Shown: positions 20,830 to 29,240 of the stretch, one piece after another
Layout: every line of letters begins with the position of its first letter
Position numbering within the stretch: the stretch's first letter is position 1
Source of the DNA: JAPOUP01 sp965221405
Lineage (GTDB): Bacteria > Pseudomonadota > Alphaproteobacteria > Rhodobacterales > Rhodobacteraceae
Assembly: GCA_965221405.1 (NCBI GenBank)
Contig: CBDCSE010000001.1
Span: 558,001 to 622,000, forward strand
Direction of reading: 5' to 3'
Length of the DNA stretch: 64,000 nucleotides
Translations under genes and position numbers: made by a program
Notes under the pieces: generated by a model
Database searches by the model: none
Seen by the model: the letters and a program-made list of their open reading frames with translations, nothing else
What the model was told of the DNA's origin: nothing

Positions 20830-21445
20830 ACCCGTATTCTTTTCACCGGCGGACACCGAATGGGGAGGCGGTGCCCGTGCGGTTCCGGCGCCGGGTGCTT
20901 TCGGGGGTTCCTGAACGCGTTTTCAACGCCCTGTCCGAGAATTTCGACCCTGAACGGGTGTTCGTGGACGGAACGATCGTCCAAGTGCCCCGGAAGGCGG
21001 CGGGCGCGAAAGGGGGACCGGAATCAGGGAACCGGACGTTCCAGAGGCGGCCTGGCGATCAGGACCGTCGCCGTCGTGGACGCGCTCGGCTACCTGGTCC
21101 GCTTCACGGTCCTGCCAGGCCAGGCGCATGACCTGCAGGAGGGGGTGCCGGATCTCATCGACGGCCTCGCGTTCGGGGCGCTGGTGGGCGACAGGGCCTT
21201 CGACGCCGACTGGCTGCTGGACGACCTGGACGGGCGCGGAGGCGGTGATCCCGCCGGAACGGAACCGGGCGGCGCCGCGGGCGCGTGACCGGGAGATGTA
21301 CGGCTGGCGGCGCCTGGTGGACAGTTTCCTCCCGAGGACCAGGAAGTTCCGGGCGGTCACGACGCGGTACGACAGGACCGCCGCGAGCTCGCGGCGGGGA
21401 TTCAATCCGTCGCCGGCGTGGTCGCCGCGTCATGACTGTCAACAG
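20830..21445 (+). mobile_element. IS5-family (IS427-like) transposase relic, near full length, frameshifted
   Basis: Successive frames give ERVFNALSENFDPERVFVDGT, then GLAIRTVAVVDALGYLVRF with LIDGLAFGALVGDRAFDADW. A third frame gives VIPPERNRAAPRARDREMYG, RRLVDSFLPRTRKFRA and TTRYDRT. The first two catalytic Asp residues are present, but the last Glu is Asp (RRLVDSF). At least two frameshifts inactivate it. The 3' end near 21430 (HDCQQAL) resembles the tails of the other two IS5 relics in this window. Confidence 0.85.
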
Positions 21446-21708
21446 GCCCTAACAGGCTGCTGGTCCGGGTCTACGCCCGGTCGGATTGGCCCTGTCCGGC
21501 TCTTCTCCGACACGGAAACACCACATGCGGGGGAGGCCACCCACATTCCAGGTCAGAATCTAAGGCATTTCCGGTACCAACCACCGGGAAACGAGCTTCA
21601 GGCAAACACCCGTTGACAACCTAAATGATCCCGCACAGGTACTGATTGATACGTTACCGGGTTTCACCTGATGGAACGCGGTTCGATACCGCAAAAGGGG
21701 AGAACACC

Positions 21709-22971
21709 ATGCATTCCAAATTAAAGGCACCGTTCCTGGCGCTTGGACTTATCGCCGCGTCCTCGGGGGGAGCGCTGGCGGACAGTCACATGCTTTCCGG
21801 CGAGCTGAAGATCTTTCTCGACACATCAAACCCGGCGCCGCGGGCGACAATGGAGGCGATGATCGCGCGGTTCCAGGCCCTTCATCCTGATCTGGAAATC
21901 GAAACCACTGTGATCGACCGTGAAGCCTACAAAACCCAGATCCGCAACTTCCTGACCGCGGACGCTCCGGACGTGGCGACCTGGTACGCCGCCAACCGGA
22001 TGCGTCCCTATGTCGATGCGGGGCTTTTCGAGGACGTTTCCGATCTATGGCAAGAGCCGGAAATCGCGTCGAATCTCGCCTCCACTAAGGGTGCGATGAC
22101 GATTGACGGAAAGCAGTGGGGTGTTCCCTATACCTATTATCAATGGGGCGTCTACTACCGCAAGGACATCTACGAGGAACTTGGCCTGTCCGAACCCGCG
22201 AATTTCGGTGAGATGAAGGCGAACTGCCAGGCGATTCTCGACTCAGGGCGCAAATGCTACACGATCGGCACCAAATACCTCTGGACCGCCGGCGGCTGGT
22301 TTGACTACATCAACCTTCGCACCAATGGATACGATTTCCACATGGCTATGGCGCGCGGCGAGGTGGAGTGGACGGATGATCGGGTGCGTCAGAGCTTCGC
22401 CAACTGGCGCGAGCTCATAGACATGGGCGCTTTCGTCGACAATCACCAGAACTACAGCTGGCAGGAATCGCTTCCGTTCCTGGTGAACGGCGAGGCGGCC
22501 GCGATACTGAAAGGCAACTTCGCGGTGGCACCGCTACGCGAAGCCGGGCTCGACGACTCGAAACTGGACTTTTTCCAGTTCCCCGAAATCACCGCGGGCG
22601 TGGAGCGCGCCGAGGACGCGCCGACGGATACGTTCCACATTCCGGCGAACGCGTCAAACAAGGAAGCGGCCCGTGAATTCCTGCGTTTCGTCGTTTCGGC
22701 TGAGGAACAGACCGAAATCAATAACGGAGCGAACCTTGGCCAGCTTCCGGTAAACGCGTCGGCCTCGATCGATGACGACAAATTCCTCAAGGAGGGCTTC
22801 GCGATGCTGTCATCGAACAGCCCGGGCGGCGTCGCGCAGTTCTTCGACCGCGACTTCCCCGCCGAAATGGCCGCGGAAGCGATGCAGGGCCTTCAGGAGT
22901 TCATGGTGTTTCCGGATAACCTCGATGACATCCTGAACCGTCTGGATAAGGTCCGCGAGCGCGTCTACTGA
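21709..22971 (+). CDS. Sugar ABC transporter substrate-binding protein (family 1)
   Basis: This is a periplasmic carbohydrate-binding lipoprotein-like or soluble receptor of 420 residues. The start at 21709 (MHSKLKAPFLALG) follows AAGGGGAG and opens a signal peptide ending near GGALADSH. The body has the family 1 pattern, including PDVATWYAANRM, WGVPYTYYQWGVYYRKDIYEE and a C-terminal ANASNKEAAREFLRFV. It is followed by a strong hairpin and two permease genes. The ligand is probably a mono- or oligosaccharide. A galactose/arabinose dehydrogenase-like gene downstream hints at an aldose. Confidence 0.93.
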   Translation: MHSKLKAPFLALGLIAASSGGALADSHMLSGELKIFLDTSNPAPRATMEAMIARFQALHPDLEIETTVIDREAYKTQIRNFLTADAPDVATWYAANRMRPYVDAGLFEDVSDLWQEPEIASNLASTKGAMTIDGKQWGVPYTYYQWGVYYRKDIYEELGLSEPANFGEMKANCQAILDSGRKCYTIGTKYLWTAGGWFDYINLRTNGYDFHMAMARGEVEWTDDRVRQSFANWRELIDMGAFVDNHQNYSWQESLPFLVNGEAAAILKGNFAVAPLREAGLDDSKLDFFQFPEITAGVERAEDAPTDTFHIPANASNKEAAREFLRFVVSAEEQTEINNGANLGQLPVNASASIDDDKFLKEGFAMLSSNSPGGVAQFFDRDFPAEMAAEAMQGLQEFMVFPDNLDDILNRLDKVRERVY

Positions 22972-22982
22972 ACGACCATCAC

Positions 22983-23015
22983 CGCGGGGCGGGCGTCACA
23001 CGCCCCCGCCCCGCG
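22983..23015 (+). terminator. Strong intercistronic stem-loop after the sugar-binding protein gene
   Basis: GCGGGGC plus GGGCGT pair with ACGCCC plus GCCCCGC around a CAC loop, with a small CC bulge. No U-run follows, so it is more likely a 3' mRNA-stabilising or attenuating hairpin than a full terminator. Such structures commonly raise binding-protein over permease expression. Confidence 0.6.
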
Positions 23016-23068
23016 CGAAGGCAGAACGTCTCCGTAGGAGCATCACGGCGACCGGAAGGAGAGAGCGC

Positions 23069-23989
23069 ATGGTTGCAGCCAACATGGTCGGGAGACCATC
23101 GGTTCGTGGCTGGTACAGGCGCAATGAAATTGCCGTGACGCCATGGCTGTTCCTTGCTCCCGCGGTCCTGTTCTTCCTCGTTTACGTTATCGTCCCCATT
23201 TTCCAGTCCATTGGCATCAGTTTCTATGACTGGGACGGACTGGGTGAAGCGCGCTGGATCGGACTGGGAAATTATATCGAACTGGTTGAAGATGGAGCGT
23301 TCAAGGTCTCGCTCAGGAATAATTTCAAATGGCTGGTATGTTACCTATTGGCAATTCCCGCGGGACTGTTCATCGCGCTCTTCCTGAACCAGACCGTTGC
23401 CGGAATACGTATATACAAGTCCATGTTTTTCTTTCCGTTCGTGCTGTCGCAGGTCGTCGTCGGTCTGGTATTCAGCTGGTTCTACCTACCCAATGAAGGG
23501 CTTCTGTCAAATTTCCTCGGGCTGTTCGGTCTCGGTCCTGTCAACCTGCTCGGCGATCCATCCCTGGCCACCTATGGAATAATCGCAGCGGGCCTCTGGC
23601 CGCAAACGGCATATTGCATGATTCTCTACCTGACCGGTCTCAATGCCGTGGATCCCGAACAGGTGGAGGCGGCACGCCTTGACGGGGCGAAGGGCTGGAA
23701 GATGCTCTGGTATGTGATCGTCCCGCAGCTGAAGCCAGCGACTTTCATCGCCTTCGTCGTGACGATTATCGGTGCGCTCAGGTCATTTGACCTGATCTCG
23801 ATCATGACAAACGGAGGACCGTTCGGGCAGACCCGTGTCCTCTCTTTCTACATGTTCGAGAAAGCCCTTTCGGAGTACGGCTTCCGCATGGGTTACGGTG
23901 CCGCCATCGCGGTGGTTCTGTTCCTCATCATGCTATGCTTCATAGCTTACTTCCTTTATTCAATGTGGCGGGAGGAGAATGTGCGATGA
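23069..23989 (+). CDS. Sugar ABC transporter permease (UgpA/MalF type)
   Basis: This is a 306-residue inner-membrane permease with six predicted helices. The first is PWLFLAPAVLFFLVYVIVP. The EAA coupling motif is EAARLDGAKGWKMLWYVIVP. It starts with an AAGGAGAG site. Its stop overlaps by 3 bases with the ATG of a small frame at 23986, itself followed by the second permease. No ATPase gene is present in this cluster, so the transporter must use an ATPase encoded elsewhere. Confidence 0.93.
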   Translation: MVAANMVGRPSVRGWYRRNEIAVTPWLFLAPAVLFFLVYVIVPIFQSIGISFYDWDGLGEARWIGLGNYIELVEDGAFKVSLRNNFKWLVCYLLAIPAGLFIALFLNQTVAGIRIYKSMFFFPFVLSQVVVGLVFSWFYLPNEGLLSNFLGLFGLGPVNLLGDPSLATYGIIAAGLWPQTAYCMILYLTGLNAVDPEQVEAARLDGAKGWKMLWYVIVPQLKPATFIAFVVTIIGALRSFDLISIMTNGGPFGQTRVLSFYMFEKALSEYGFRMGYGAAIAVVLFLIMLCFIAYFLYSMWREENVR

Positions 23990-24168
23990 CCCCGTGGAAC
24001 CCACTGCCCGTAAGGGATGCACTCAAGTGCATCTGGCAGGACCGGAACCGGCGGCGGGCGCCTTCACGGGAACAGTCCGATCCGCCAGATACCGACCGCG
24101 CTCCGCGCCGCCCAATCCCGACCGGGCCGGGCGCACGGATCCTTTGGCTGGAAGTCAGGAGCGGCTGA
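23986..24168 (+). CDS. Possible small protein between the two permease genes
   Basis: This 60-codon frame begins MTPWNPLPVRDALKC, has a GGAGGAG site 8 bases upstream and overlaps the stop of the first permease. It ends 3 bases before the second permease ATG. It is rich in Arg and Pro with no membrane segment, and I recognise no family. It may simply be a translated spacer that keeps ribosomes moving between permease genes. Confidence 0.4.
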   Translation: MTPWNPLPVRDALKCIWQDRNRRRAPSREQSDPPDTDRAPRRPIPTGPGARILWLEVRSG

Positions 24169-24171
24169 ACC

Positions 24172-25020
24172 ATGTTTCCCAGACCGATCCAGACCGCATC
24201 CCCCGGAGCGCAGACCGCCTACCGGACTTTACTTCCGGTTTCGCTGTTTCTCTGGCTGCTCCCGCTGGCGGCTGTCGCGGTCTTTTCCATAAAACCCGCC
24301 GCGGACTTCACGCAGGGAAACTATTGGGGCATGCCAAGCTCATTCCAGCTTCTGGAAAACTACGGCCAGGTTTTCTTCAATTCGGACATGCCGCGCTATA
24401 TGCTGAATTCCGTCCTGATCACGGTTCCCACCGTGATCGGCGCCGTCGCCCTCTCGGCGATGGCCGGCTTCGCGCTGGGGATATATTCCTTTCGCTCGAA
24501 CATGATCATTTTCTTCATGTTCGTCGCCGGTAACTTCGTTCCCTTCCAGATCCTGATGGTGCCCGTGCGTGACCTGACACTCGATCTCGGGCTTTACAAC
24601 ACCAAGACGGGCCTCGTGCTCTTCCACATCGCCTTCCAGTCGGGCTTCTGCACGCTCTTCATGCGAAATTTCATTCGCCAGCTGCCATATCCGCTGATCG
24701 AGGCCGCACGTGTCGAAGGAGTCGCGGAATGGCGCATATTCTGGTATGTGGTGCTCCCATTGATGAAGCCTGCGCTGGCGGCTCTGGCCGTACTGATCTT
24801 CACGTTCATCTGGAACGACTACTTCTGGGCCGTGGTCCTGACACAGGGCCCGGAAAGCCAACCGGTTACAGCGGGCATAACCAGCTTCAATGCCCAATAC
24901 CGCGCCGCCTACCACCTGATGAGCGCAGGTTCGATCGTAGCCGCCATGCCTCCGGTTCTTATGTTCTTCCTGATGCAGAAACATTTCATCGCCGGGCTCA
25001 CCCTCGGGGCCGTCAAATAA
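24172..25020 (+). CDS. Sugar ABC transporter permease (UgpE/MalG type)
   Basis: This is a 282-residue partner permease. It has the N-terminal SLFLWLLPLAAVAVFSIKP helix, a NSVLITVPTVIGAVALSAMAGFALG region, the EAA motif EAARVEGVAEWRIFWYVVLP, and the C-terminal QKHFIAGLTLGAVK that is diagnostic of the MalG/UgpE family. It ends the operon. The next gene, a Gfo/Idh dehydrogenase, is convergent. Confidence 0.93.
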   Translation: MFPRPIQTASPGAQTAYRTLLPVSLFLWLLPLAAVAVFSIKPAADFTQGNYWGMPSSFQLLENYGQVFFNSDMPRYMLNSVLITVPTVIGAVALSAMAGFALGIYSFRSNMIIFFMFVAGNFVPFQILMVPVRDLTLDLGLYNTKTGLVLFHIAFQSGFCTLFMRNFIRQLPYPLIEAARVEGVAEWRIFWYVVLPLMKPALAALAVLIFTFIWNDYFWAVVLTQGPESQPVTAGITSFNAQYRAAYHLMSAGSIVAAMPPVLMFFLMQKHFIAGLTLGAVK

Positions 25021-25210
25021 CCCGGAAACCTTCCGGCTCCATCCGACAGTCTCCGTAAGGAATTTTCCGCGAATCCAGACCGCAACCGTCGGTGTCTGGG
25101 GGTCTGTCCACCTTGACACCTCCATGCCAAAAGACCCTGGCGTAATGTCTGACGGCAACGGCAGCGAACGCATAGTGGCGAGATCCGTGACGGCCCGGTC
25201 CATCCTTTCC

Positions 25211-26131
25211 TCACCAGTCAAACCGCCCGACCGTCACCCGGCGACCAATGAGGAAAGCATCAGCGACATGAATCATCGGACGGAGGTCCATCTCGACCGC
25301 TCGGCCCGCCACGAGCTCCGCCATACGCGCGTATAGGCGGTAATACTCGTCAGACGGTGATCCCCTGGACAGCGGTACCTCCATACCGTCCACGAACATT
25401 CGGCCTCCACCCTCGGTAAGCTGAAGCGATCCACCATCGGTCTCGACACTGATCGTCCACACCTCCCTACCGCACTCCCGCCAGTCGAACTCCGCGGTTA
25501 CATTGTCGGAAAACTCCAGATCAGCCGCGATCGGTGTCTGGCGATTTTCCGGGAATTGCAGCCGGGCACCCTGCAGATGTACTGGCTGTGGCAGAATCTC
25601 GGTCAGGATCGACAATGCGTTTATCCCGGGGTCAAGCACTCCCATGCCTCCCGGCTCGAAAATCCAGTCCTGGCCGGGATGCCATTTACGCACATCTTCC
25701 CGCCAGATGATATGGGCGCACCGCACACACTTGCCTTGAATCCAGTCTCGGGCGGCGCCGACCGCCGCCGCCTCGCGTGAATGCCATGTCGCGAACAGCG
25801 TGAGTCCATGCTTCCGGGCCAATGAACCGAGCGAACCACACTCAGCCAACGTTGCACCCGGTGGTTTTTCCAGCATCACATGGCGACCTGCCGCGAGCGC
25901 GGCACTGGCTGCGGCAAAGCGTGGAACCGGTGGAAGACAGAGTGACACAACCGGAATGTCGGATCGCGCCGAAAGCATTGTTTCGATGTCGGGGTAGTGC
26001 TCGACGCCTTCAACAGTTCCATGCCGGGATACAGTTGCCGCCAGCCGCCAGCTAGACAAGCCCTGGATCGACGGTACATGCTGATCGGCAGCGATCCTAC
26101 CGATTCCGACCAAAGCGATGTTCATGGCCAT
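25211..26131 (-). CDS. Gfo/Idh/MocA oxidoreductase, D-galactose/L-arabinose 1-dehydrogenase-like
   Basis: This is an NAD(P)-dependent sugar dehydrogenase of 306 residues. The Rossmann motif is ALVGIGRIAADQHVPSI. EKPPGATL carries the family's EKP lysine. The segment TWHSREAAAVGAARDW followed by WREDVRKWHPGQDWI strongly resembles bacterial D-galactose 1-dehydrogenases. The start at 26131 (MAMNIALVG) has an AGGAGG site 9 bases upstream. It lies convergent to the sugar importer, which probably supplies its aldose substrate (inference). Confidence 0.85.
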   Translation of the reverse strand: MAMNIALVGIGRIAADQHVPSIQGLSSWRLAATVSRHGTVEGVEHYPDIETMLSARSDIPVVSLCLPPVPRFAAASAALAAGRHVMLEKPPGATLAECGSLGSLARKHGLTLFATWHSREAAAVGAARDWIQGKCVRCAHIIWREDVRKWHPGQDWIFEPGGMGVLDPGINALSILTEILPQPVHLQGARLQFPENRQTPIAADLEFSDNVTAEFDWRECGREVWTISVETDGGSLQLTEGGGRMFVDGMEVPLSRGSPSDEYYRLYARMAELVAGRAVEMDLRPMIHVADAFLIGRRVTVGRFDW

Positions 26132-26340
26132 TCGGAGCATCCTCCTGAACACTGGTCCTCACGACGTCCGGACCTAACCCGACAGCTTAACACGCGGGGG
26201 ATAGCGAAGGCGTCATTTGGTGTGTACGGAGCGGATCGCTCAAAACCGCATTCATGGAGGACACCGCGGTGATCAACTCGACTGCCCGGTCGCCCGAACA
26301 TAAACCGCGGTGTGTAAGGCGGCGCACAGGGCGACAGCGG

Positions 26341-27060
26341 TCAGATGGACTTGGTGAAAGTAAGGTAATGGGGCTTCCTCCGCTCCAGTAGAGCCTTCAG
26401 TTCATAACGCGTTGACAGCCAGTCACTCCAGGGAGAGCGCCAATCCGACGGCCTTTCAGCCTGCCACGCGAATCCCGCATTCGGCACCTCCTCCAAGGTC
26501 TGGCGGACGTAGTCAGGAATATCGGTGGCGATGCGCAGCTCGGCTCCCGGAGTCATGATACGACAAAGCGGCACCAAGAACTCCGGCGTCACAAACCGTC
26601 TGCGGTGATGGCGTTTCTTGGGCCAGGGGTCGGGATAGAGAAGAAACACCCTCGATATCGAGCCGTCCGGAAGCACGTCGAACAGGTCGCGCACGTCACC
26701 GGGGTGGATCAATACGTTGCGCACGCCAGATATCCGGAGCTTACCCAGAAGCGCGGCGACACCGTTAACAAAAGTCTCGCAGCCGATGAATCCCACATCC
26801 GGTCGCCGCGTGGCTTGATGAACGAGATGCTCTCCCGCGCCAAAGCCGATTTCCAGCCAGATGGGACATTCGCCGAACAGCTCAGCCGGATCAATCGGCC
26901 GACGTCCCGGATTTTGCCTCCAGTCCACACCCGGAACCCTAAGCTCGGGCAGAAATTCGCCGAGTGCGGCACGCTGGCCGGGTCTCAGTGACCTCCCACG
27001 GCGCCGTCCGTGGAGATTACGCCGCGGTGCCTGAGGATGGCCCTCGCGGTCATCCATCAT
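26341..27060 (-). CDS. trmB: tRNA (guanine-N7-)-methyltransferase
   Basis: This enzyme makes m7G46 in tRNA variable loops, using SAM. It has 239 residues. It has the SAM-binding block LEIGFGAGEHLVHQA, the FIGCETFVNGVA segment and the hallmark YPDPWPKKRHHRRRF. It ends with TRYELKALLERRKPHYLTF. It lies just downstream of metK in the same direction, the usual alphaproteobacterial order. The start is either of two adjacent ATGs at 27060/27057. Confidence 0.95.
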   Translation of the reverse strand: MMDDREGHPQAPRRNLHGRRRGRSLRPGQRAALGEFLPELRVPGVDWRQNPGRRPIDPAELFGECPIWLEIGFGAGEHLVHQATRRPDVGFIGCETFVNGVAALLGKLRISGVRNVLIHPGDVRDLFDVLPDGSISRVFLLYPDPWPKKRHHRRRFVTPEFLVPLCRIMTPGAELRIATDIPDYVRQTLEEVPNAGFAWQAERPSDWRSPWSDWLSTRYELKALLERRKPHYLTFTKSI

Positions 27061-27212
27061 ATCCGCCGTCGCCCCTCACGATACGGCACACCTCCAGAAT
27101 CATCGAGACATCGCATCCATCGCATCGTACACGATATTCCTCGATCCAGACCGGATGCGGCTAGGCCACGAAGAAAACTTCCAAAGATCTCCGCTCTGGA
27201 TTGCCGGTCAGG

Positions 27213-28385
27213 TCAGACAGCCTTCCGCAGGTCCGTGACGAGATCTGTCCTTTCCCACGAGAATCCACCTTCGGAATCAGGGCTGCGTCCAAAATGGCCG
27301 TATGCGGATGTGCGCTGGTAAATTGGGCGATTGAGCTGTAGGTGTGTTCTTATTCCAGTCGGGGTCAGATCCATCACTCCGGATATCGCCCGCTCTATAA
27401 CACTCTCGGGCACCTGCGCCGTCCCATATGTCTCGATATGAACCGACAGCGGTCGAGCGACACCAATGGCATAGGACAGCTGGAGGCAGCAACGCTCGGC
27501 AAGCTCGGCGGCAACGATGTTTTTCGCCAGATACCGCGCCGCGTATGCAGCCGAGCGATCAACCTTGGTCGGATCCTTTCCGGAGAACGCGCCACCGCCA
27601 TGGGGCGCGGCGCCGCCATAGGTATCCACGATTATCTTACGGCCGGTGAGGCCGGCATCACCGTCCGGCCCGCCAATCACAAACCGACCGGTTGGATTTA
27701 CATGCCATTCGGTTTCCGGATCCACCCACCCTTCCGGAAGCTCGCTGCGAATGTAAGGCTCTACAATTCCGCGCACGTCTCCGCTGGTCAATCCTTCATC
27801 CAGATGCTGGCTAGACAGTACGATAGACGCAACGCCAACCGGCCTGCCCGCCTCATATCTTACGGTAAGCTGCGACTTTGCATCGGGTCCCAGTAGGTTC
27901 GCGCCGCTTTCGCCGCTCCGGCGCGCCTGTGCCAGCCGACGGAGTATCGCATGCGCGTAATGGATCGGAGCGGGCATTAACTCCGGTGTTTCCCTGACCG
28001 CATAGCCGAACATGATCCCCTGGTCCCCGGCACCTTCGTCCTTATCATCTCTGGCGTCCACGCCTAGGGCAATATCGGCAGCCTGGGCATGCAGATAACT
28101 ATCGACATGCATTTTTTCCCAATGGAATCCATCCTGTTCGTAGCCGATGTCTTTCACGCAGGCGCGGGCGATTTTCTCCACACGCTGCTTTACCTGGTCG
28201 GGACCACGCACCTCGCCCCCGATAATCACTCGATTGGTCGTGGCGAATGTCTCGCAGGCGACACGGGCCTCCGGATCGGCCTCCAGAAAGGCATCGAGTA
28301 TCGCGTCGGAGATCCTGTCGCAGACTTTGTCGGGATGGCCTTCCGACACGGACTCCGATGTGAATATATGGCTATCGCGGGACAC
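27213..28385 (-). CDS. metK: S-adenosylmethionine synthetase
   Basis: This enzyme makes SAM from methionine and ATP. I place the start at the GTG at 28385, giving (M)SRDSHIFTSESVSEGHPDK, about 390 residues. An ATG at 28448 is in frame, but the intervening bases form a SAM/SAH riboswitch and encode no family-like residues. Motifs include SEGHPDKVCDRISDAILD, the GAGDQGIMFGYA nonapeptide region and GGGAFSGKDPTKVDRS. The start codon is only 5 bases after the GGAG of the riboswitch, so SAM probably represses translation directly. Confidence 0.95.
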   Translation of the reverse strand: MSRDSHIFTSESVSEGHPDKVCDRISDAILDAFLEADPEARVACETFATTNRVIIGGEVRGPDQVKQRVEKIARACVKDIGYEQDGFHWEKMHVDSYLHAQAADIALGVDARDDKDEGAGDQGIMFGYAVRETPELMPAPIHYAHAILRRLAQARRSGESGANLLGPDAKSQLTVRYEAGRPVGVASIVLSSQHLDEGLTSGDVRGIVEPYIRSELPEGWVDPETEWHVNPTGRFVIGGPDGDAGLTGRKIIVDTYGGAAPHGGGAFSGKDPTKVDRSAAYAARYLAKNIVAAELAERCCLQLSYAIGVARPLSVHIETYGTAQVPESVIERAISGVMDLTPTGIRTHLQLNRPIYQRTSAYGHFGRSPDSEGGFSWERTDLVTDLRKAV

Positions 28386-28436
28386 GGGCGCTCCATCAAG
28401 ATCAATGGCACTCCACGCCCGGAAGCCGTTGTGGAG
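28386..28436 (-). promoter_or_regulatory. SAM/SAH-type riboswitch controlling metK
   Basis: Reading the minus strand, CCACAACGGCTTCCGGGCGT forms a CCAC/GUGG hairpin with the conserved AACGGCUUCC loop. A linker follows, then GGAGC, which is also the metK ribosome binding site. GCUUC in the loop can pair with GGAGC to form the pseudoknot that defines SAM/SAH riboswitches. Ligand binding would hide the GGAG and shut off metK translation. This class is known mainly from Rhodobacterales metK leaders. Confidence 0.85.
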
Positions 28437-28449
28437 GCATCTGGCCATG

Positions 28450-29240
28450 GGTAGGCTGTCGCCCTTTAGAAGTCAATCCGAAATGAACCCGACATTTTCA
28501 CCGTTCCGGCGTGGAACCGGAGAATATCCATCCGGCACCGAAAACTTCCTGTCGTGAAATGATATCCTTTGCCGGAACATCAAGACAGGCACTGCCCGAG
28601 TTTCCATAGCTGCACCCACCCGGGATGCTGGGCTAACCGATGTATTTGGGCGTCACCTCCACGCCTGGCGGCGAAGGGGTCACGGGTGCAGTCCGATTTG
28701 GCTGGTGATCGCGTTTTCCTGATGCCAAGATAGCGTTGCTGTGCCATAATACCAAGGAATGCCCAATCGCCTCCAATAGCGGCAACGTCCGACCGTCGCT
28801 GCCTGACCAACAAAGTTGAACTTCACCCCGGGAATTACGGACGAGCGCAGCCATGAAGCCGAAGTAGCGTGGGATCCGGCACCAGGCCTTGAGGTGGAGC
28901 CGTGTGCGGAAGCAGCCGATATGCTGATCTTGGCTTCGCCATTCTGATCTTCCGCTTTCCGGAGTCACGTCGTGAAGCTCGTGTCCGGGTCACTCATGAA
29001 ACGCCGCGCGGATTCCCCGTGCCTGACGGCACTCAAGCACGTCACGTGCGTCGGACCCTATCATCCGTCCGCGTTTTCCATTCGGGCACCACGGGATTTT
29101 AGGCGGTTCCCCGGCACCTTGGTCAGGGTGGTTCGGCACCGCTCGCACGGCCAGGCGTTCCCTATGCCATCTCCGGGCCTGAAGCGGCGTCGACCATAGC
29201 CCCGAGACACCGCCCCCTCCTAAGCTCGTTCCATGCCAGA
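28450..29240. other. Gap between lnt and the metK leader
   Basis: Related genomes often have a small helix-turn-helix regulator gene here, but I see none. Frames of up to 111 codons exist (minus strand 28968-28633), without recognisable domains. The metK promoter must lie at the 28.45-28.6 kb end, but I cannot place it confidently. Confidence 0.35.

Noticed and set aside
28386..28448. N-terminal extension of MetK from the ATG at 28448
   Set aside because: The bases form a SAM/SAH riboswitch and encode residues not found in MetK proteins.
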